Positions 25,996 to 39,445 of a stretch of 64,000 bases of DNA are shown piece after piece. How positions within the stretch are numbered: position 1 is the stretch's first letter; the number at the start of each line of letters is the position of its first letter. Below the pieces are notes generated by a model. It was given only the letters and a program-made list of their open reading frames with translations, searched no databases and had not been told where the DNA came from. The DNA lies in the NCBI GenBank assembly GCA_018881555.1, contig JACAXG010000093.1, forward strand, positions 310,001-374,000, read 5' to 3'. The stretch is from Amblyornis subalaris. Its lineage: Eukaryota > Chordata > Aves > Passeriformes > Ptilonorhynchidae. The translations under genes and the position numbers were made by a program.

Positions 25996-26374
25996 AGAGA
26001 GAAAATGAAAATGAACTTGAAAATTCCCTCAGGAAACACTTCCCTAGTTTTCCTAAGACTCACTACATTTAAAAGTCTCCATTTCCCCATGTGTCTTACA
26101 CTGTGTCCCTGAACAAACTCCTGGATGTCAGTAAATGCCAAAGCCTTTATTGGTGAAAGATTTGTGTGAAGNCTGTAGCCAAACTGACCATTTTTTTCCT
26201 GGGAATAAGAGTGGGAATTGAAAGATTTTCAGGGTGACTCATGGCAGGTGTGTTTGACACTGCATGTTCAATGACAGGTGTAAGAATAGGTGGGCCCATA
26301 GGTGGGCCCTGGAGTTTTCTCCTCCCTCCTGCTGCTGGGATTCCCAAAAATGGTTCATGAGTCGCAGAAGCCGC

Positions 26375-26440
26375 GAGGTGGCAGGGAGGCGGCAGGGAGG
26401 CGGCAGAGCGNTGGCAGGGAGGCGGCAGGGAGGTGGCAGC
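26375..26440. repeat. 11-bp tandem repeat, 6 copies
   Basis: Six exact-length units of consensus gaggcggcagg run from 26375 to 26440. The fourth unit contains an N (26411) and is the most diverged. Confidence 0.9.
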
Positions 26441-29400
26441 CAGGTGCGGATGAGGTGCCAGTGGTGAAGCGGTTAAAGGGCTGGCAGTGCCAGGACACAC
26501 ATGCCGAACACGGGTCTGTTTCCAGAAGGGAGCGGGCAATGCAAACACATCGCGGGTGCTTACACACACATCCGAGAGGGGAGGGGGATATCTCCATTAT
26601 CAACAGTCATTTCTCCAGACAAAGGAGTCTGTTCACAGCGCACTAATCCGCTTGTGCCTCCCCCTCCCCGTCCGTAAGTGACACTTCCCAATGATCCACC
26701 TCCAGCAGCCCAAGGTTATTTCTCGTCAAGCAGGTTTTCGAGCCAGTGTGCCAGCTCTCCACATTTTCCATTACTCCACCCTTACGTATTCATAATACCT
26801 GATAGGGAATTACCCACACGCTAATTCCGCACCCGGGCCTGTCCGAGCGGCTCCCCCCGCCCAGCAGCGCCAATCAGCCAAAATTCCTCGGCACTGCTCG
26901 GGCATGGCTGTGTGTGCAGGGATCGGCTTCGGCCTCCCCCGNTCTGGGATTTTCCATTTCCTCACGGCAGCTCTTGCCGAATGACCCCACAGTGGCTCCA
27001 TCTGTGTGACAGTGTCCGCACTGTCAGGCAGAGGCCTCGGAGCGGGCCATCCTCTCCCACGCTGCCAGGAGCTGCCGGTGTCCCTGTCTGGAGCTGCTAT
27101 GGCCACAGCCCTGCCCCACCAGCCGGGAAGGCAGAAAATGCAGATCAGGACCCACCAAAGCCACAACACTTGGGTTTCACCTGGGCACCAGCTCCAGCCC
27201 TGCTCAGGGTGGGTTTGCAACACCCCAATGTCTTCTGCATGGGGCGGGGGGGCCAAACCAGGATTGATTTTGCACTGCAGAGCTGCCAGCGAGCAGCATT
27301 GTCCGTGTGTCCGGGCCCATGGCAGGTCCTGCCCGGATGGGTCAGCAGCATCCCAGAGGTGCCCCACAGAGGCAGGGATTTATGCGTGTCCCATCTGTCA
27401 CGGCGGGAATCACGGGACTCGTTACCGTCACAGCACTGCGCTGCCCTGTGCACAACCGGCCCCTGTTGCCCTACGGAGCCCCGGGGTTATTTTTAGATGC
27501 ATTTATACATCTCTCTGTTTAATCTCTGTGTGTTTAATCTGGTTTTGCACTCATTTCTGACACCAGCAATAGGCAAAAACCCCATCAGGTTTAAAACCCC
27601 ATCCCCAAACCCCAACTCCGCCTGTCAGTGACCAGAGCGAGAGCAAATGCAGACACGGGGAAACTATTTATAGCTCAGATAAACAAGGCAGAGGCTTTGC
27701 TTAATGAGAGGAAATGGAAGAACAGTGCTCACACATAGACTTTGAATGCGCTGCCCTTGCCTGGCTCAGGAGGGCTGATGGGCTCTCGCTGTTCCTGCCA
27801 GCCCTTGGGGATGGGGACGGGGACAGGGATCAGATCCTAGCAGTGTGGCTGGGAATGGGGATGCGGTGCAGCCACCACTGGGCCCTAGCCAGGGGCTTGG
27901 CTGTCGTGGGCAATTCTGGTTTCACACAAATCGGAGTGGGAATTCTATTTCTGCCCTAAAACATGGCTGGGAGTGGAGAGCAATCCCTGCCCACAGAGGG
28001 TGGGTGCTGTGCTCTGGGGGTGGGGGGCTCCGGCTGCCCTCGGTGGGGTCTGCAGGGGGGTGCTCGNGGCACGGCTTGGAACAGCGGTGCTTACTCAGAA
28101 AGTGAAACATAGAGCACAGTGACTTGTCCGTGCCACATGGACTCTAAACAACCCTAAATGCATTACGTAGAACTAAGCTAGCTGAGGCTTCCAGGGAGGA
28201 GGGATACACAACAAATACATCCTAAAGGGAGCTTTTCCTCAGCTCCTGCTCCCTCAGCTCCTGTCACAGCTGTTCGGGTTCATCATTGGGCCCCAGTTTT
28301 CCACTGGAGTGGCCCAGCTGGGGTCCTGCCCTGCACCCGTGGTGCCGAGGCGGCGGGAGTGCGGGGCCAGCCACGAGGGATGGAGGGATGCCCGGTGCCT
28401 GTCCCACAGCAGTGACAGCACTGTGCGACACTCTCTGGACACGACATCCCCAAATCCTGCTGGCAGCATTCCTGATCACCCCGTTGTTCTGCCTTTGGGG
28501 AGCTCTAAGCCAACTGCGTTCCCATTTCCTCGGCCTGCTTGAAGCCAGCAGGAATCAGTCAGAGGGTTAATCTCTCATTCCAGGCCCAGGGAATGGGGTC
28601 ATGCTAATTCTTTCCTGTAGATTTGCTAATTTGATTTTTCTTTTCCTGAGACATCAAAGCCAACCTCCAGAGGAGAGCTTCCTAATCAGCAAGGAGAAAA
28701 GGAAATCACTTATTTAGTGGGAAGGATGTAGATGTACCAAAGGGAAACATTTTCATTTTCTTTTTATAGCTTTGAAAAACAACTTTGCACAGTGAGTCCC
28801 CTAAATTCTATTTTTATTGCACAGAACTGGAGTTGTAGGACCCTTCCATGCAGCTGTTTTGTCTCTGTGCTTGTAAANAACAACTTCACTGAGATGAGGT
28901 GAACTGGATCATCTTTTCCTTGTTCAAAATATTTTATGTTATGGATTGGAGGAGAAGGGAAGAGGCCAGGAGGAAACAAAGTGCTACTGAAGAGTGCAAA
29001 GCCAACCCTTCAATCTAATCTGGGCACTGAGTCCGTCCTGCCCTTTCCACGTGGCCTGTAAGCAGTTTTTGGACTCCCTGACTTCACAGAAATCCAGGTT
29101 TAGGCCTTCAGCTGGGTGCTTATTGCAAACCCAAAACACAGCTGTATAAATCACACAATATTTAGTGACTCATAAGAAAAACTGTGAACAGTGAGGGGTG
29201 GCTGAGATAATAATTACACAAGCAATCCGGCAGACTGGAAACGGCACCGGGTGCTCTCAGCAGGAACCTGAAGGCCAAAAATGAATCTCAGCATCCCAAG
29301 GCTCTTGCAGGGGTGGACGGCAGCAGGTCCGGGGCGCTGGGTGTGGGGTCTGTCTGTGCCGTGGGGCAAAGGCAGCACCGAGGACCCCGCCGAGTGCCAG

Positions 29401-30339
29401 GAGCCCTCCCAGCTGGAGGCACAAGGAGCATTTCACCATTTGAAGTGTGTTTAATTTCAGAAATTTTGTGCCAGTCTCCGCAATCTGCAAGAGTGACAGC
29501 ATCAGGCCCTGTGTTTGGGATGTCACCAGGGGTAGGCACAGCCACGTGCCCTGTCCTGGGGAGGTCAGCTGGGCACTTGGGCGGGGCTGAGCTGGCCACC
29601 AGCCACTCCCGGGAGCCTGTGGAATTCCCAAGCCTTTCTTTTATTTATCAAAATTTATTCAAACTTTACGTGAGCTGGAACTTCCCCATGTGTCTCCTGG
29701 GTATCTATCCCCCCTCACACCGGGGCTAAAGAAACTTGAGAGGCCAAGGAGCCAACGGGGCCGTGGGAAGCCCTTTGAATGCCCCATCCTTTCCNAAGGG
29801 GGGTTTGATGTGTCACAAAGCTTTGGACATACTAAGCTATATTTTCTTATATATCAGTTGGATATTTTTATGGGATGGACTGTGGACAAATGCAGAACAC
29901 CAGATTTATTATTTTTTTTGTAATAAAACCAATGACTTCCCTGAAAGTACCATCTGCCGTCTTCTCCTTGGGAAAGTACCAATCAGGGTCCAGCTCCTTC
30001 CTGACCCACGGCACTGCGTGCCCGGCGCAGCGGGGGCAGCTCGGGAGGGAGGAGGAGGGGGAGGAGGATGTTCCCTCGGGCGGGTGCAGAGGCTGCACTG
30101 GGATGTGCCTGGCAGCGCGGCCGTTCCCAGACTGTAAATACCACGGAGGTGAGCGACCAAAAATAACCCAGTTGTGTTTTTTTCCTTTTTCTTGTTTCAC
30201 CCTCATCCAAAAGCAGTGACCCAACTACTTCCCTGGTCTTTAACCTACACGTTCCCTGAGGATCGGCTGTGTTTCCAAGTGAGCCTGTGACCTGAGCTGC
30301 CTAAGTCAGGGCAGTCAACACATCGGATTTGGGTCCCTG

Positions 30340-30500
30340 CCCATCCTGCTCCCGTTCCATGCCCATCCCCGGCCTGTCCTCCCATGCCTTGCCCCTTCTG
30401 CTCCCATCCCCTGCACCTCCTGCTCCCATTCCCTGTCCGTTCAGCTCCCATTCCCTGCCCATCCTGCCCCATCCCCTGCCCATCCTTCTCATCGCAGCCT
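30340..30500. repeat. Degenerate cytosine-rich tandem repeat
   Basis: Imperfect reiterations of 'ctcccattccctgcccatcc' and variants occur on the plus strand. Unit length drifts, so copy number is not defined. The minus strand reads Gly/Met/Gln-rich peptides that are artefacts of the repeat. Confidence 0.65.
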
Positions 30501-30755
30501 CCTCATCCCAGTGTGGGCTTTTTGGTTATGCAGATACAACTGGCCAGAGCCTGCACAGCCCCAGATGCTATAAATGGGCACACAGTCATCCTGCCAATGT
30601 TTTCCTTTTTATTCTAGCCAAGCTATGTGTTTAAATCTTCTCCACACATGAATTCCAGAGGGATACAATACTCTACGAGAAGAACATTTCTTCTATTGGT
30701 TCGAAAGGTACAGACCTTTCCATTTGTATGTGGCCTCTTGATAAAAACTGCTGGT

Positions 30756-30842
30756 TTATTACTATTGTTGTTGTTATTGTTATTATTATTATTATTATTA
30801 TTGTTGTTGTTGTTGTTGTTGTTGTTATTATTATTATTATTA
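30756..30842. repeat. Trinucleotide microsatellite, 29 TTR triplets in blocks
   Basis: Apart from one CTA at 30762-30764, all triplets are TTA or TTG. They are arranged as a mixed start, TTA x7 (30780-30800), TTG x8 (30801-30824) and TTA x6 (30825-30842). The poly-Leu and poly-Asn open frames across it come from the repeat. Confidence 0.95.
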
Positions 30843-33800
30843 CCAGCACAGCCATGTGGTACAGGGGGCTGTGCTGGCACAGGCTGCTCCTGCCCCAGAA
30901 CTGGGTCTCTGCCCAGGCAGGAGGGTGTGGGGCACGGTGAGCACCAACCAACCACTAACTCTGTAGCACAGCCAGTGTCGCAAGTGGGTGAGCGGCCTCA
31001 AGGCTCAAAAATACCAACTTCCCATTATTTTTGGGTTACTCTGATGTTATGCACACTCGTAGCTTGGCATGAAGCAACTCCCATGCTGAGTGTGAGTAGC
31101 ACACGTGTGCTAAACAGTGGGATGGTCACGCTTGTGCAGTGTTTGGGCCCAAGTGCCTGTTTACACATCTGTTTACACATCTTACCAGCATGGAAAATTA
31201 ATCCTAAGGAAAGCAAACACTCCAGCCTCACATTCCTGATACTGTGGAGAGGGATGGTTACTCTGGTTTTTGTTGCTAGAAAAATCTTTTTTTCCATGTC
31301 CTTTGAAAGTGTGTCCTTTGAACCCCAGCATTTCACTGTTGGCTCACACTCCCAATAGCCAAGTGATGTCAGGTCCAGTTTCAGGCTGCTCAGGAATTGC
31401 TATCGCAGATCACTGAGCTTTGAGCAAGAGACGTGGAAACTCACTAGTGAAACCCAGAGCTGCAGCTTTCCTCCAAAACAGGGTATTTCCCACACTCTTG
31501 TACACCTCAAGAATCGGCGATATTTAGAAATAGCACTTGCCACTGCTGAAAGTAGAAGCCACAGTGTATTTGCCATCACATACACGTGGCTAAATATAAC
31601 ACCTGATGGCAAATGGCAACAAACAGGGTGGTTATGGCCTGGGGTAAACCCAGGAGACAAATAAACCTCACCCATAAGTAAATAAACAAGTACATAAAAG
31701 ACAGCCCCTTTCCCTTTGCAAGCGCTCACAGACTATTTTGAAATAAACATTTCTGTGTGTAACTGATGAATTTGCAGAGAAAATAAATCAGATTTTAAGG
31801 CCTCTATTCTGCAGAGGTGGGGCGAGCCATGTCCGAGCGCCCCGGCCATGCCTCGCCATCCCACCCGTCCCCGCCGCGCCGGGGCTGCCGCAGGGACAGC
31901 GAATGTGAAGAGAGCGGAGTGTGGGGCCGCAGCTTGGCCCAAACCCCAAGACCCGTGCCCAGGCACAAGGACGATCCCAGCATCCCCGTGGGCACTCAGG
32001 CCCCCTCCATCAGCCATCCCACCATGGGAAACAAAGCACAGTCTGTGCAGTGGGCTATGCACACACGGGCAATAATCACAAAACTTATCACAACCAGGCC
32101 AAACGAGACATGTCAAAGCCTACTCCCGACCTCTGGCTGCTAGAATATGAGTTTTGGGAATGGTGGCTTGTCCCCCACTTTTCCCAAGTGGAGAAGGAGC
32201 GAGCTCGAGTGTCAGTGGGAGGTTTTTCCCTGGACTGCACCTCTGGAGCTGCACAGAATGCAGCTCCTCCTGGATGGCTTCGTGGCACCGCAATACAGTC
32301 GGTGCTCACAAACAGCCAGGGGTTTAACCAGCCTGGCCATAAATCTCCTCTGCTTTCACTCGCTCAGCTTTCAGACTCTGTCACAGCTATTTATATTTTC
32401 CATACTGAGTTCCTGGACAGATGAAACCTCAACATCTCATGGAAAAAACCAAGCAGAGGGAAAATAAAAAAAGGCAGTAGAAAATTAAAAAATCCTTGAA
32501 TTCTTGAGCTGCCTCATCCAAATGCAGAACAAGCACAGGCTCATTCCTATCACACTGGCACTCACCCTGCCTGGTCAGCAAACTGCTCAAGCCCAAGCAG
32601 GGCTCTCCTTTCACTCACAGATGGGTTACCACCTCCTGTTTGTCCTTTTAATTCCTTTGTCTATTGAAGTGCAGCCGTGAGTCAGCCCAAAGTACACAAC
32701 GTGCTGTGAGACAGCCCAAGATAAGAACACCAGCAAGTAAATAATGGGCTCCCTATTCCAGCAGCCCATAGGAGCACGCTCCGTGTGTAAGGGTCAATCC
32801 CGGGGACTCAAGCTGGAAGCAGAAGAGCAGCCAGTGAGGGGAGAGCTGCTGCGGTGGCCCCAAGACCCCCAGCCAGCCCAGACACAGTGCCCTGCCCTCA
32901 GGAGGCAGCAGGAGCCATGGGATCCACTGCTTGCTTGAGGAAGGAAAACTCTTCCCTTTCCAAGCAGATGACAGGCCACTGCTTGGATTCTTTCAAAGGA
33001 AATCTTTAGGTTGTTGATGCATGGAAATGTCTTTTTTTCTTTTTCTCCAATTCCTTTTTTAAGTCTAAGATCTGTGCTTCCCAGGGATGACAGGGAGGAT
33101 AACACAGCCAGCAATGCACTAGTGGCCAGGCACACATTGCCTGTCAGATTCAGGTCCAGCAGAGACCAACTCTCACACGTGGTCTTAAACTTCATGAAAT
33201 TCTCCTCTATTGACTCCAAGAACTGAAGAGAGTAACACTTCGCCCCTTGAAACCTTCCCAGCCAAGATTTCCATATTTCCAGGGCCAAGTCCCGAGCATG
33301 GACCTTGGCAGAGACTGTGTTCTCGGCTAGTGCTTTATGGGAGCATTTACAGCAGGTGGCTCAACCCTGAACTTCCTGTCACAACTGATGTTTTTCTGTT
33401 AGCCATGAATACCCTATTTGTAAACAGTTTCCCTTTCCAGATTAGCTGTGTCTCTGCTGAGTTGCGTTTGCCCTGTTGTGCCATTGACTGTTTGGACACA
33501 AACTCCCAGTGTTCCTGCCTGTGCACATCCCACAGCCCCGTGGCACCCCGAGGCCACCTGCCTCCAGACCCACAGCTGGGGTCTCTGCCACAGATCCCGG
33601 GGTGCATCTTCCCACCCACCCTGAGGCAAGTGCCCCAACCCCTGTTCCCAGGGGCACGACTCAACAGCCTCCAGCCAAACAACCCTTCCCCTGCCCGTCT
33701 CTAATTTTCTTTCTTGCCTGTCAGGGCAACAAGATTTGTCTGTACTTCTGCAACTAAGGCTGGTGGGAGAGGAACTCTGCTCCCTCTGGGTGAGGTTTGG

Positions 33801-36800
33801 TTGCTCTGGGAGGGTTGAGGGCCCAGATCCCAGAGCTACACCTGGTGTGACTCAGCAGAGCCTCTGTGGCTGTGCAGGCTGGCATGAGCTCAGTGACTCT
33901 GTCCTCCCATGTAGCCCCACATGTCACCAGGGGTGTTTTAAAGCATGAAGATGTCCTGGGGTGCCACCAACCGTTGCCCCTGAGGGGCTCAGACTGACAG
34001 AAGACAAAAAGAGTGCCCCAGGAGCCGGCTACCAAGGTGTCATGCAGACACATGATGGATGGACAGACATAGCTGTTCAGAAAACCCCACTCATTCCATT
34101 AGCTTCAGGCTGAAAACCAAGTACAGTATCAGGAAATCCATCTTGGCTTGCAAAGCCAGATTACACCAGAGCAAGAGGATTTCCAGTCAAGGCACATCAC
34201 GAAGGATGTCCTGCCAGCAGCTTATGTACCTCTAATCAGCCTGGCTTGTCAGCATGTCCCACCTCATTACTGCTGGAGTACTGCTGAGGTGGACAGGAGT
34301 GGCAGAGATTTTCTTTGGCCTTTCAGTAGACACCTGTGCATCAGCCTGCAGCACCTGCCATCACTGACTCCACCACGGACTGTGTTTACATGGGGATTGT
34401 GGGGCATTCCTGCTGGAGCCGCCCAGCTTGGTCCAGGAGAGCTGCACTGCTGCACCCCTGCACTCCTGGGTGTGACACAACCCTTCTGACCAGAAAACTT
34501 AACTAGAAAACATGACCTGGTCACAGAACAGATTCTATGTGTGCTTCAGCTGAGTTCCTGGTTGATTGGCAGCCCCCAAACCCCGGCCAGCTGCAATCAG
34601 CCTTTCCAGTGAGTGGCAAATGGGGCGAAAGAAACAGAAGCACAGGAAGGGCAGGGAATACTTTGCTGAAGATAACAAGGTTTTCTGGTTGGAACCTCTG
34701 AAAGTTTTGGGACTAACGTTGAGCTCCCAGCTGGCCTAGTGCACAGCCAGCTGCCAGCCTCATTTGTGAATTCCCGAAACTACACAGGCATATATTTTCC
34801 ATGTTCCAGGTTACGGGAGAATCACCCCAAAGCCCAGTCGCCGTGCTGACCCTTCCCGGCCGGACGCTGCTGCCGGCGGAGCGCCCAGGGATCCCCATAC
34901 GCGAGCCCGGCGTCAGGAGAGCCTGGCAGCTGCCCTGCAGGGCAGCCGGCTTCCAGCTCGTTTCTGCTCGTGATTTATTGGAGGTGACTGTTCTCCTCGG
35001 GAACCGTGACTGCAAGCCCTGTGATTTATGAAAACTCCATGTGTGCTGTTGCTCTTGTCACCCACGGCTGGTTCCAGCGGGGTTTCCCTGCTGCTGGCTG
35101 CCGCCCCGAGAGAGCCGCCCCGGGGAGGAGCCGGGACAGGCTGCACGCGGAGCAGCAGCTCACAGCTATCCATTTACCACGCTCCCCGAGCAACAGCATC
35201 TAAATTTAGTTCTCCACCTAATCCCCTCTCTGGAGGAAGTGTCGGTTTTCCACGGGCCGCAGGTTGCCAGTGGCTGGCCGCTCGCTCGGGGTCTGACCGC
35301 AGTGACCTGACCCCCTGCACCGGCACCCCAGCTTTGGGCGTGTCCCACTGACGCCCCCCAGGGAGGGGGCTCGCTGGTGCCATCACTTCGATCCCACAGA
35401 AGGATCCGAGGATCGAGGGGAGCCCACCTCAGCACCCGTCAGGGAGGGACCCCCTGCCCTCCCTGCACACGGAGGAGCTTCAGCAGACAACGCAAGCAGG
35501 GATTTCTGCACCACAGCTCCTTTCTGTGTCGCCTGAGTCCCTCCCTGCTCACCCCTCAAAACATGTCATGAGGAGAACTGAACTGCTGGTGCTCAGAATT
35601 CCAATATCTCACTGAATTCTTCCCCTCGGTCCTGGCACCCACAAGAAAACCACCCAGCAAAAACCTGTGTCTCAAGGAGATATTCACTTCCCATCTTCAT
35701 GTCTGAGAAGGGAGAGAGACTTGAGTCATCAAAGGGAAACTTGAAGGGCATATAAAAGCCAAATGCACATTATTGAAACACCAAATCCCACAAGCTTGTG
35801 GTGTTGAAGCTCACTTGTGTTTTGGCAATGCTGGAACAATGGGGAACAGCTCTGATGAACATCTCGCCTCTGGGCAGCTGCGTGCAAAGGGCCTGAGCTG
35901 GCAGCAGGGGCTGTTCCATGGGGAGATGGGACTGAGCTGCTGAGTGGGGCTGAGGCAGGTGCCTGTTGCACCCCAGTGGGGCATCAGCCCTTCAATCGTT
36001 TGAGCTTCCTGAGATCATGAGACTGGCAGTTCTTCATGCAGCACTGCAAATCCTAAATATCCCCATAGGAAGCAGTTCTTAGGACCCCAGAGTAATGTCC
36101 CACCCTGATAAACCGGGATGGGAACTAGCACAGGAGCTGAGAGAGAGGCCATGAGCCTCCTCCTCCAGGGAGCATCTGCACTCTGAGCCATGTTCCCCCC
36201 ACAGCAGGAGTGGGATTTCATCCCCATAGGCAACATGCCTGTCCTTTATCCAAGGCACTGCCCATCAGACATGGTGTTAAAGGTCTGGACGAACAGAATC
36301 CATTCCGGATTTGGCAGCTCCTCCCAGGACCAGCCCAGCTTGCCCACCCAGGGAGAGGGGAAGTTTCCATTGGCTCCTGAGGACTCTTCTGAGGGGGCTG
36401 TGCCTGAGAACTTGATTTATTTCGAAAGGTCTTCAGTACAATGCATTGATTTGCTGCTCTGCCTTCAAGCCTGCTGTCTCTACTACGCAAGGAGCCTCAA
36501 ACAGATCAGAAATAGCTGCCTGATAAACGTATATGTAGTTACCAGCAGCTAAGGAAGAACAGAGCAGCAACAGCAACGTGGACCCTGGGCTGGGCTCGTG
36601 TCAGACGCAGCACAGCGAGAGGCCCCCAGGTCACACCACTGCCACCGACTGAGAACAACGCAGCGAGGATGCTGCCGCCGTCCCGGGCTGCCACATCCAC
36701 CTGCACTGCGCCAGGCATGGAAACATGCATCGGCTCCATGGAAAGATATAATGGGGCTTCTCCCCAGCCTCATGCTGCCCTTCAGTCCCATGGGGTCAGG

Positions 36801-39247
36801 AGCTGGATCTTGCTGTGGACAGCATGGACCAGGCCTCGCGGCAACCCTTGCCTTCGGCCACCGTGTGCTGCCCATCGCCTGCTGAGACTGTCACCCTCCT
36901 GGTGCCTCTGCCCACGGCACACGAGCCAGCTCTTGGGGACCGGGGAGCGGCCGGCACATGGCTGTGGCGGCTCTGAGGACATCCCACCACTTGGACGCCA
37001 CCCCAGAGAAGTGCAGACTCTTTCCCTTGCTCCCCTCCAGCCCCTCCAGCTCCCTTTTTCTCTCCCTCCACCTGTCAGGATCTCCTCTGGGGTGAGATCC
37101 AACCTGCTGGTGCTGGGACTTCCCCAGGACAGGGCGCTGTGCTGCCTGCACAGCCGGACCCAGCCGGAACACTCTACTACTGGAGACAACTGCAAACAAC
37201 AGCGACAAATTATTGCCAGTGCTTGGATTTAGTTAACAAGGCCTAATAAGTGCAACTGAAAGGCCAAAACAAAATGTCTGAAATCCCCAATTTCTAGTGG
37301 ATAAACAGTTCATTTATTGCCTTTCAGTCAGAGATCCGAGTCACTGGAATAACAGGCTCCCTGTGTTTGTCTGGCTTTTCAGTTCTGCTGCAAACAAATG
37401 TTTATTGACCTAAGTGGCACTTCCTCCACAAGGCATTAGGAATGTGATGGCTCACTGCTGTGTTTTAAAGCGACTCAATGAGACGAGGGTATGTTGCCAC
37501 TGTAGACACTAATAATTGCAATGCTGCAGAGTTGCTTTCAAGCTCTCAGGGGCAAGTAAGTTTCTGAGAGATCCCTTCTGAAGTCTGGCAGTGCTTTTTT
37601 GCTGTAGATGTGATATGACACAGCCCCTGAGTGATGTAACACAGCCCCGAAGCTGCTGTGGACTCTCTGGTAAGAGCTGAGGCTCTGAGCCGAGCTCTCT
37701 GCACCTCCTGCGAGTGCTGTGACAGCACCAGCAAGAGGGCATGGCTCGGACCTGTGCTGGCACCAGAGACAACACTCCTGCCAGCTCCAACAGCAGATGG
37801 GAGCAGTAAGAACATATTTTCTAGACAGGAAAACAGCACAATTGGACAGGGATGTGTCTCAGCATGACCTCACTTCTCTTTATGGTCCGTTTCTGCACAC
37901 CAGGCTGCACCTTTGGTTCCTGTCAGTCCCAGCCCTTCCCCTTCTGGCAGCGTCGCTGCTGCACTTCCCAGCCCGTGCCGTGCCCCTCCCGCACTGGGCT
38001 CCCTCCGTCTGCCAGCTGTGATGGCTCCGTGGCACTGACCAGTGGGATAGGGCCGGGGAGGTCCAGCTGAGCTGGAGACGGGGCTATGGCTGTGTGTCCC
38101 GTGCCTGGAGCACTGCACCTTCCCCATTCAGCTTCAACCAAAACCAGCAGGAACAGCAGTCTGGGTGACCCATTTTGGCATGAAATGTGTCTCGATTTTT
38201 CTTCTGCAGCAGATGCAAAGTGCTTCTAGGAGGAATGATTACTGCACTTGTAAATTCCCAAAGGATGGAGGCCCTGACTCCTGGCCACAGCCACTTGTAC
38301 CCCCAAGCAGAGAGCTACAGGTCCTCTTTTGCAAGGGCAGCACGGGTAAACAAGTTTTGTTTGCTGACTTGTAGCAAAGGGAAAAGCCCAAAGCCCTGCA
38401 CAAAAAGTGCTTTTCTAAACAGAATGCTGCTCCACACTTCCCAGAGAGACATCAGCGTTCCTAATAAAGGAAACGCTGGTGGCGCCACCCAAGAAAGAGC
38501 ATCCATCACCACCATGCAAGGAGCTGCTCTGAACTGCTGGTCATAATTCAGCTCCAGTATCTGTAGTGGGGGGCTGGGGAACCCATTAATTACAGCTGAT
38601 AATGAATATCTGTCACAGCAAGAACAGTTTAACCTTGGAACAAGGATGAATTAAATCAGGGTGCAAAGCTGCCCTGGTGAGAGCAGCAGGGGGACCCTGG
38701 CACAGGCCCTGCCCAGGCTGTGGGGCTGGGACCAGGCACAGCACAGAGAACAGTCTTATGGAACAGGTTAATTCGGCCCAGTACCAGGTTTCCTCCAGGG
38801 CTTTCTGCAGCCTGTACAAAGGAGGGGACACCAGTTTGTGTCCAGGAGCTGCTGGTTTTCTCCCCACACACGGCAGCTGGGCAGGAGCAGCCTCTGCCCA
38901 CACAGCACGACCATGCCCCCACAGGGGCTGGGGCATGGGGGGGTCCCTGTGTCTCATCACCCCTCCACACTGCACCATGCAGCCAAATTTAGCTCCTTTG
39001 GCCAGCTCTGTGCTGGCTCTGCCTGGCGCAGCAGCCTGGTCAGAGCCTGCCAGGGTCTGCAGAGCAGAGGAGGGTCGGAGTTGGGCCCTTCCCACACAAC
39101 ACAGCCTTCCCTTGGGAATGTCACAGATTTTAGGTCTCCGAGCTCAACAAACCTGGTGCAGCCACAACTCCATGAAACTCAGAAACTGGCGTTACCAGCT
39201 CAGTTCTCTGAGCAGAGGGCGGCAGACAGAGGCTGGGGAGTTCTCTT
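30843..39247. other. Intergenic sequence, no gene recognised
   Basis: Unique sequence free of N. It holds CG-dense patches at about 31820-31990 and 34830-35400, and two imperfect 20-bp copies of 'gatgtnacacagcccc' type at about 37602-37645. No coding exon, tRNA or mobile element is recognised. Confidence 0.5.
34830..35400. promoter_or_regulatory. CpG-rich island with an 18-bp perfect palindrome
   Basis: CG-dense sequence ('cggccggacgctgctgccgg' at about 34857, 'gccgccccgagagagccg' at about 35099) interrupted by a lower-G+C stretch. An 18-bp perfect palindrome, gctgccctgcagggcagc, lies at 34929-34946. No gene start can be assigned. Confidence 0.4.
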
Positions 39248-39445
39248 AGCATCCCGGAATCACTGAGGTTGGAAAAGAGCTCCAACACCATCGAGTCCAC
39301 CTGTGAATGATCCCCACCTTGTCAACCAGACCAGAGCACTGAGTGCCACATCCAGTCGTTCCTTGGACACCTCCAGGGATGGGGACTCCACCACCTCACT
39401 GGGCAACCCATTCCAGTATTCGACAACCCTTTTCCCACCAGGTAT
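39248..39445 (-). mobile_element. CR1 LINE 3' fragment, minus orientation
   Basis: The plus strand reads 'ggaatcactgaggttggaaa', 'agagctccaacaccatcgag', 'ccacctgtgaatgatcccc', 'tccagggatggggactccac' and 'ctgggcaacccattcca', the complement of a CR1 3' end. Similarity fades after about 39445. Confidence 0.88.

Larger units (their letters stand above)
24537..30755. other. Intergenic sequence, no gene recognised
   Basis: Apart from the CR1 and 11-bp repeat listed separately, this holds moderately CpG-rich sequence at about 26820-27480, a MEF2/GATA/forkhead-like site cluster at 27664-27685, G-tracts at 27998-28061, and a degenerate cytosine-rich tandem stretch at about 30340-30500 (tcccattccctgcccatcc-like units). 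No exon of INPP5A or another gene is recognised. Confidence 0.5.

Noticed and set aside
28110..28150. Possible ancient SINE (MIR-like 'gtgacttgtccgtgccaca')
   Set aside because: Similarity is limited to a few words with no extended alignment. Chance is sufficient.
30700..30715. 'ggttcgaaag' resembling a tRNA T-loop
   Set aside because: No matching acceptor stem, A-box or anticodon arm could be folded around it.
30627..31358. 243-codon open frame with a poly-Leu run
   Set aside because: Its length comes from the TTA/TTG microsatellite, which encodes Leu in that frame. The rest has no recognisable domain.
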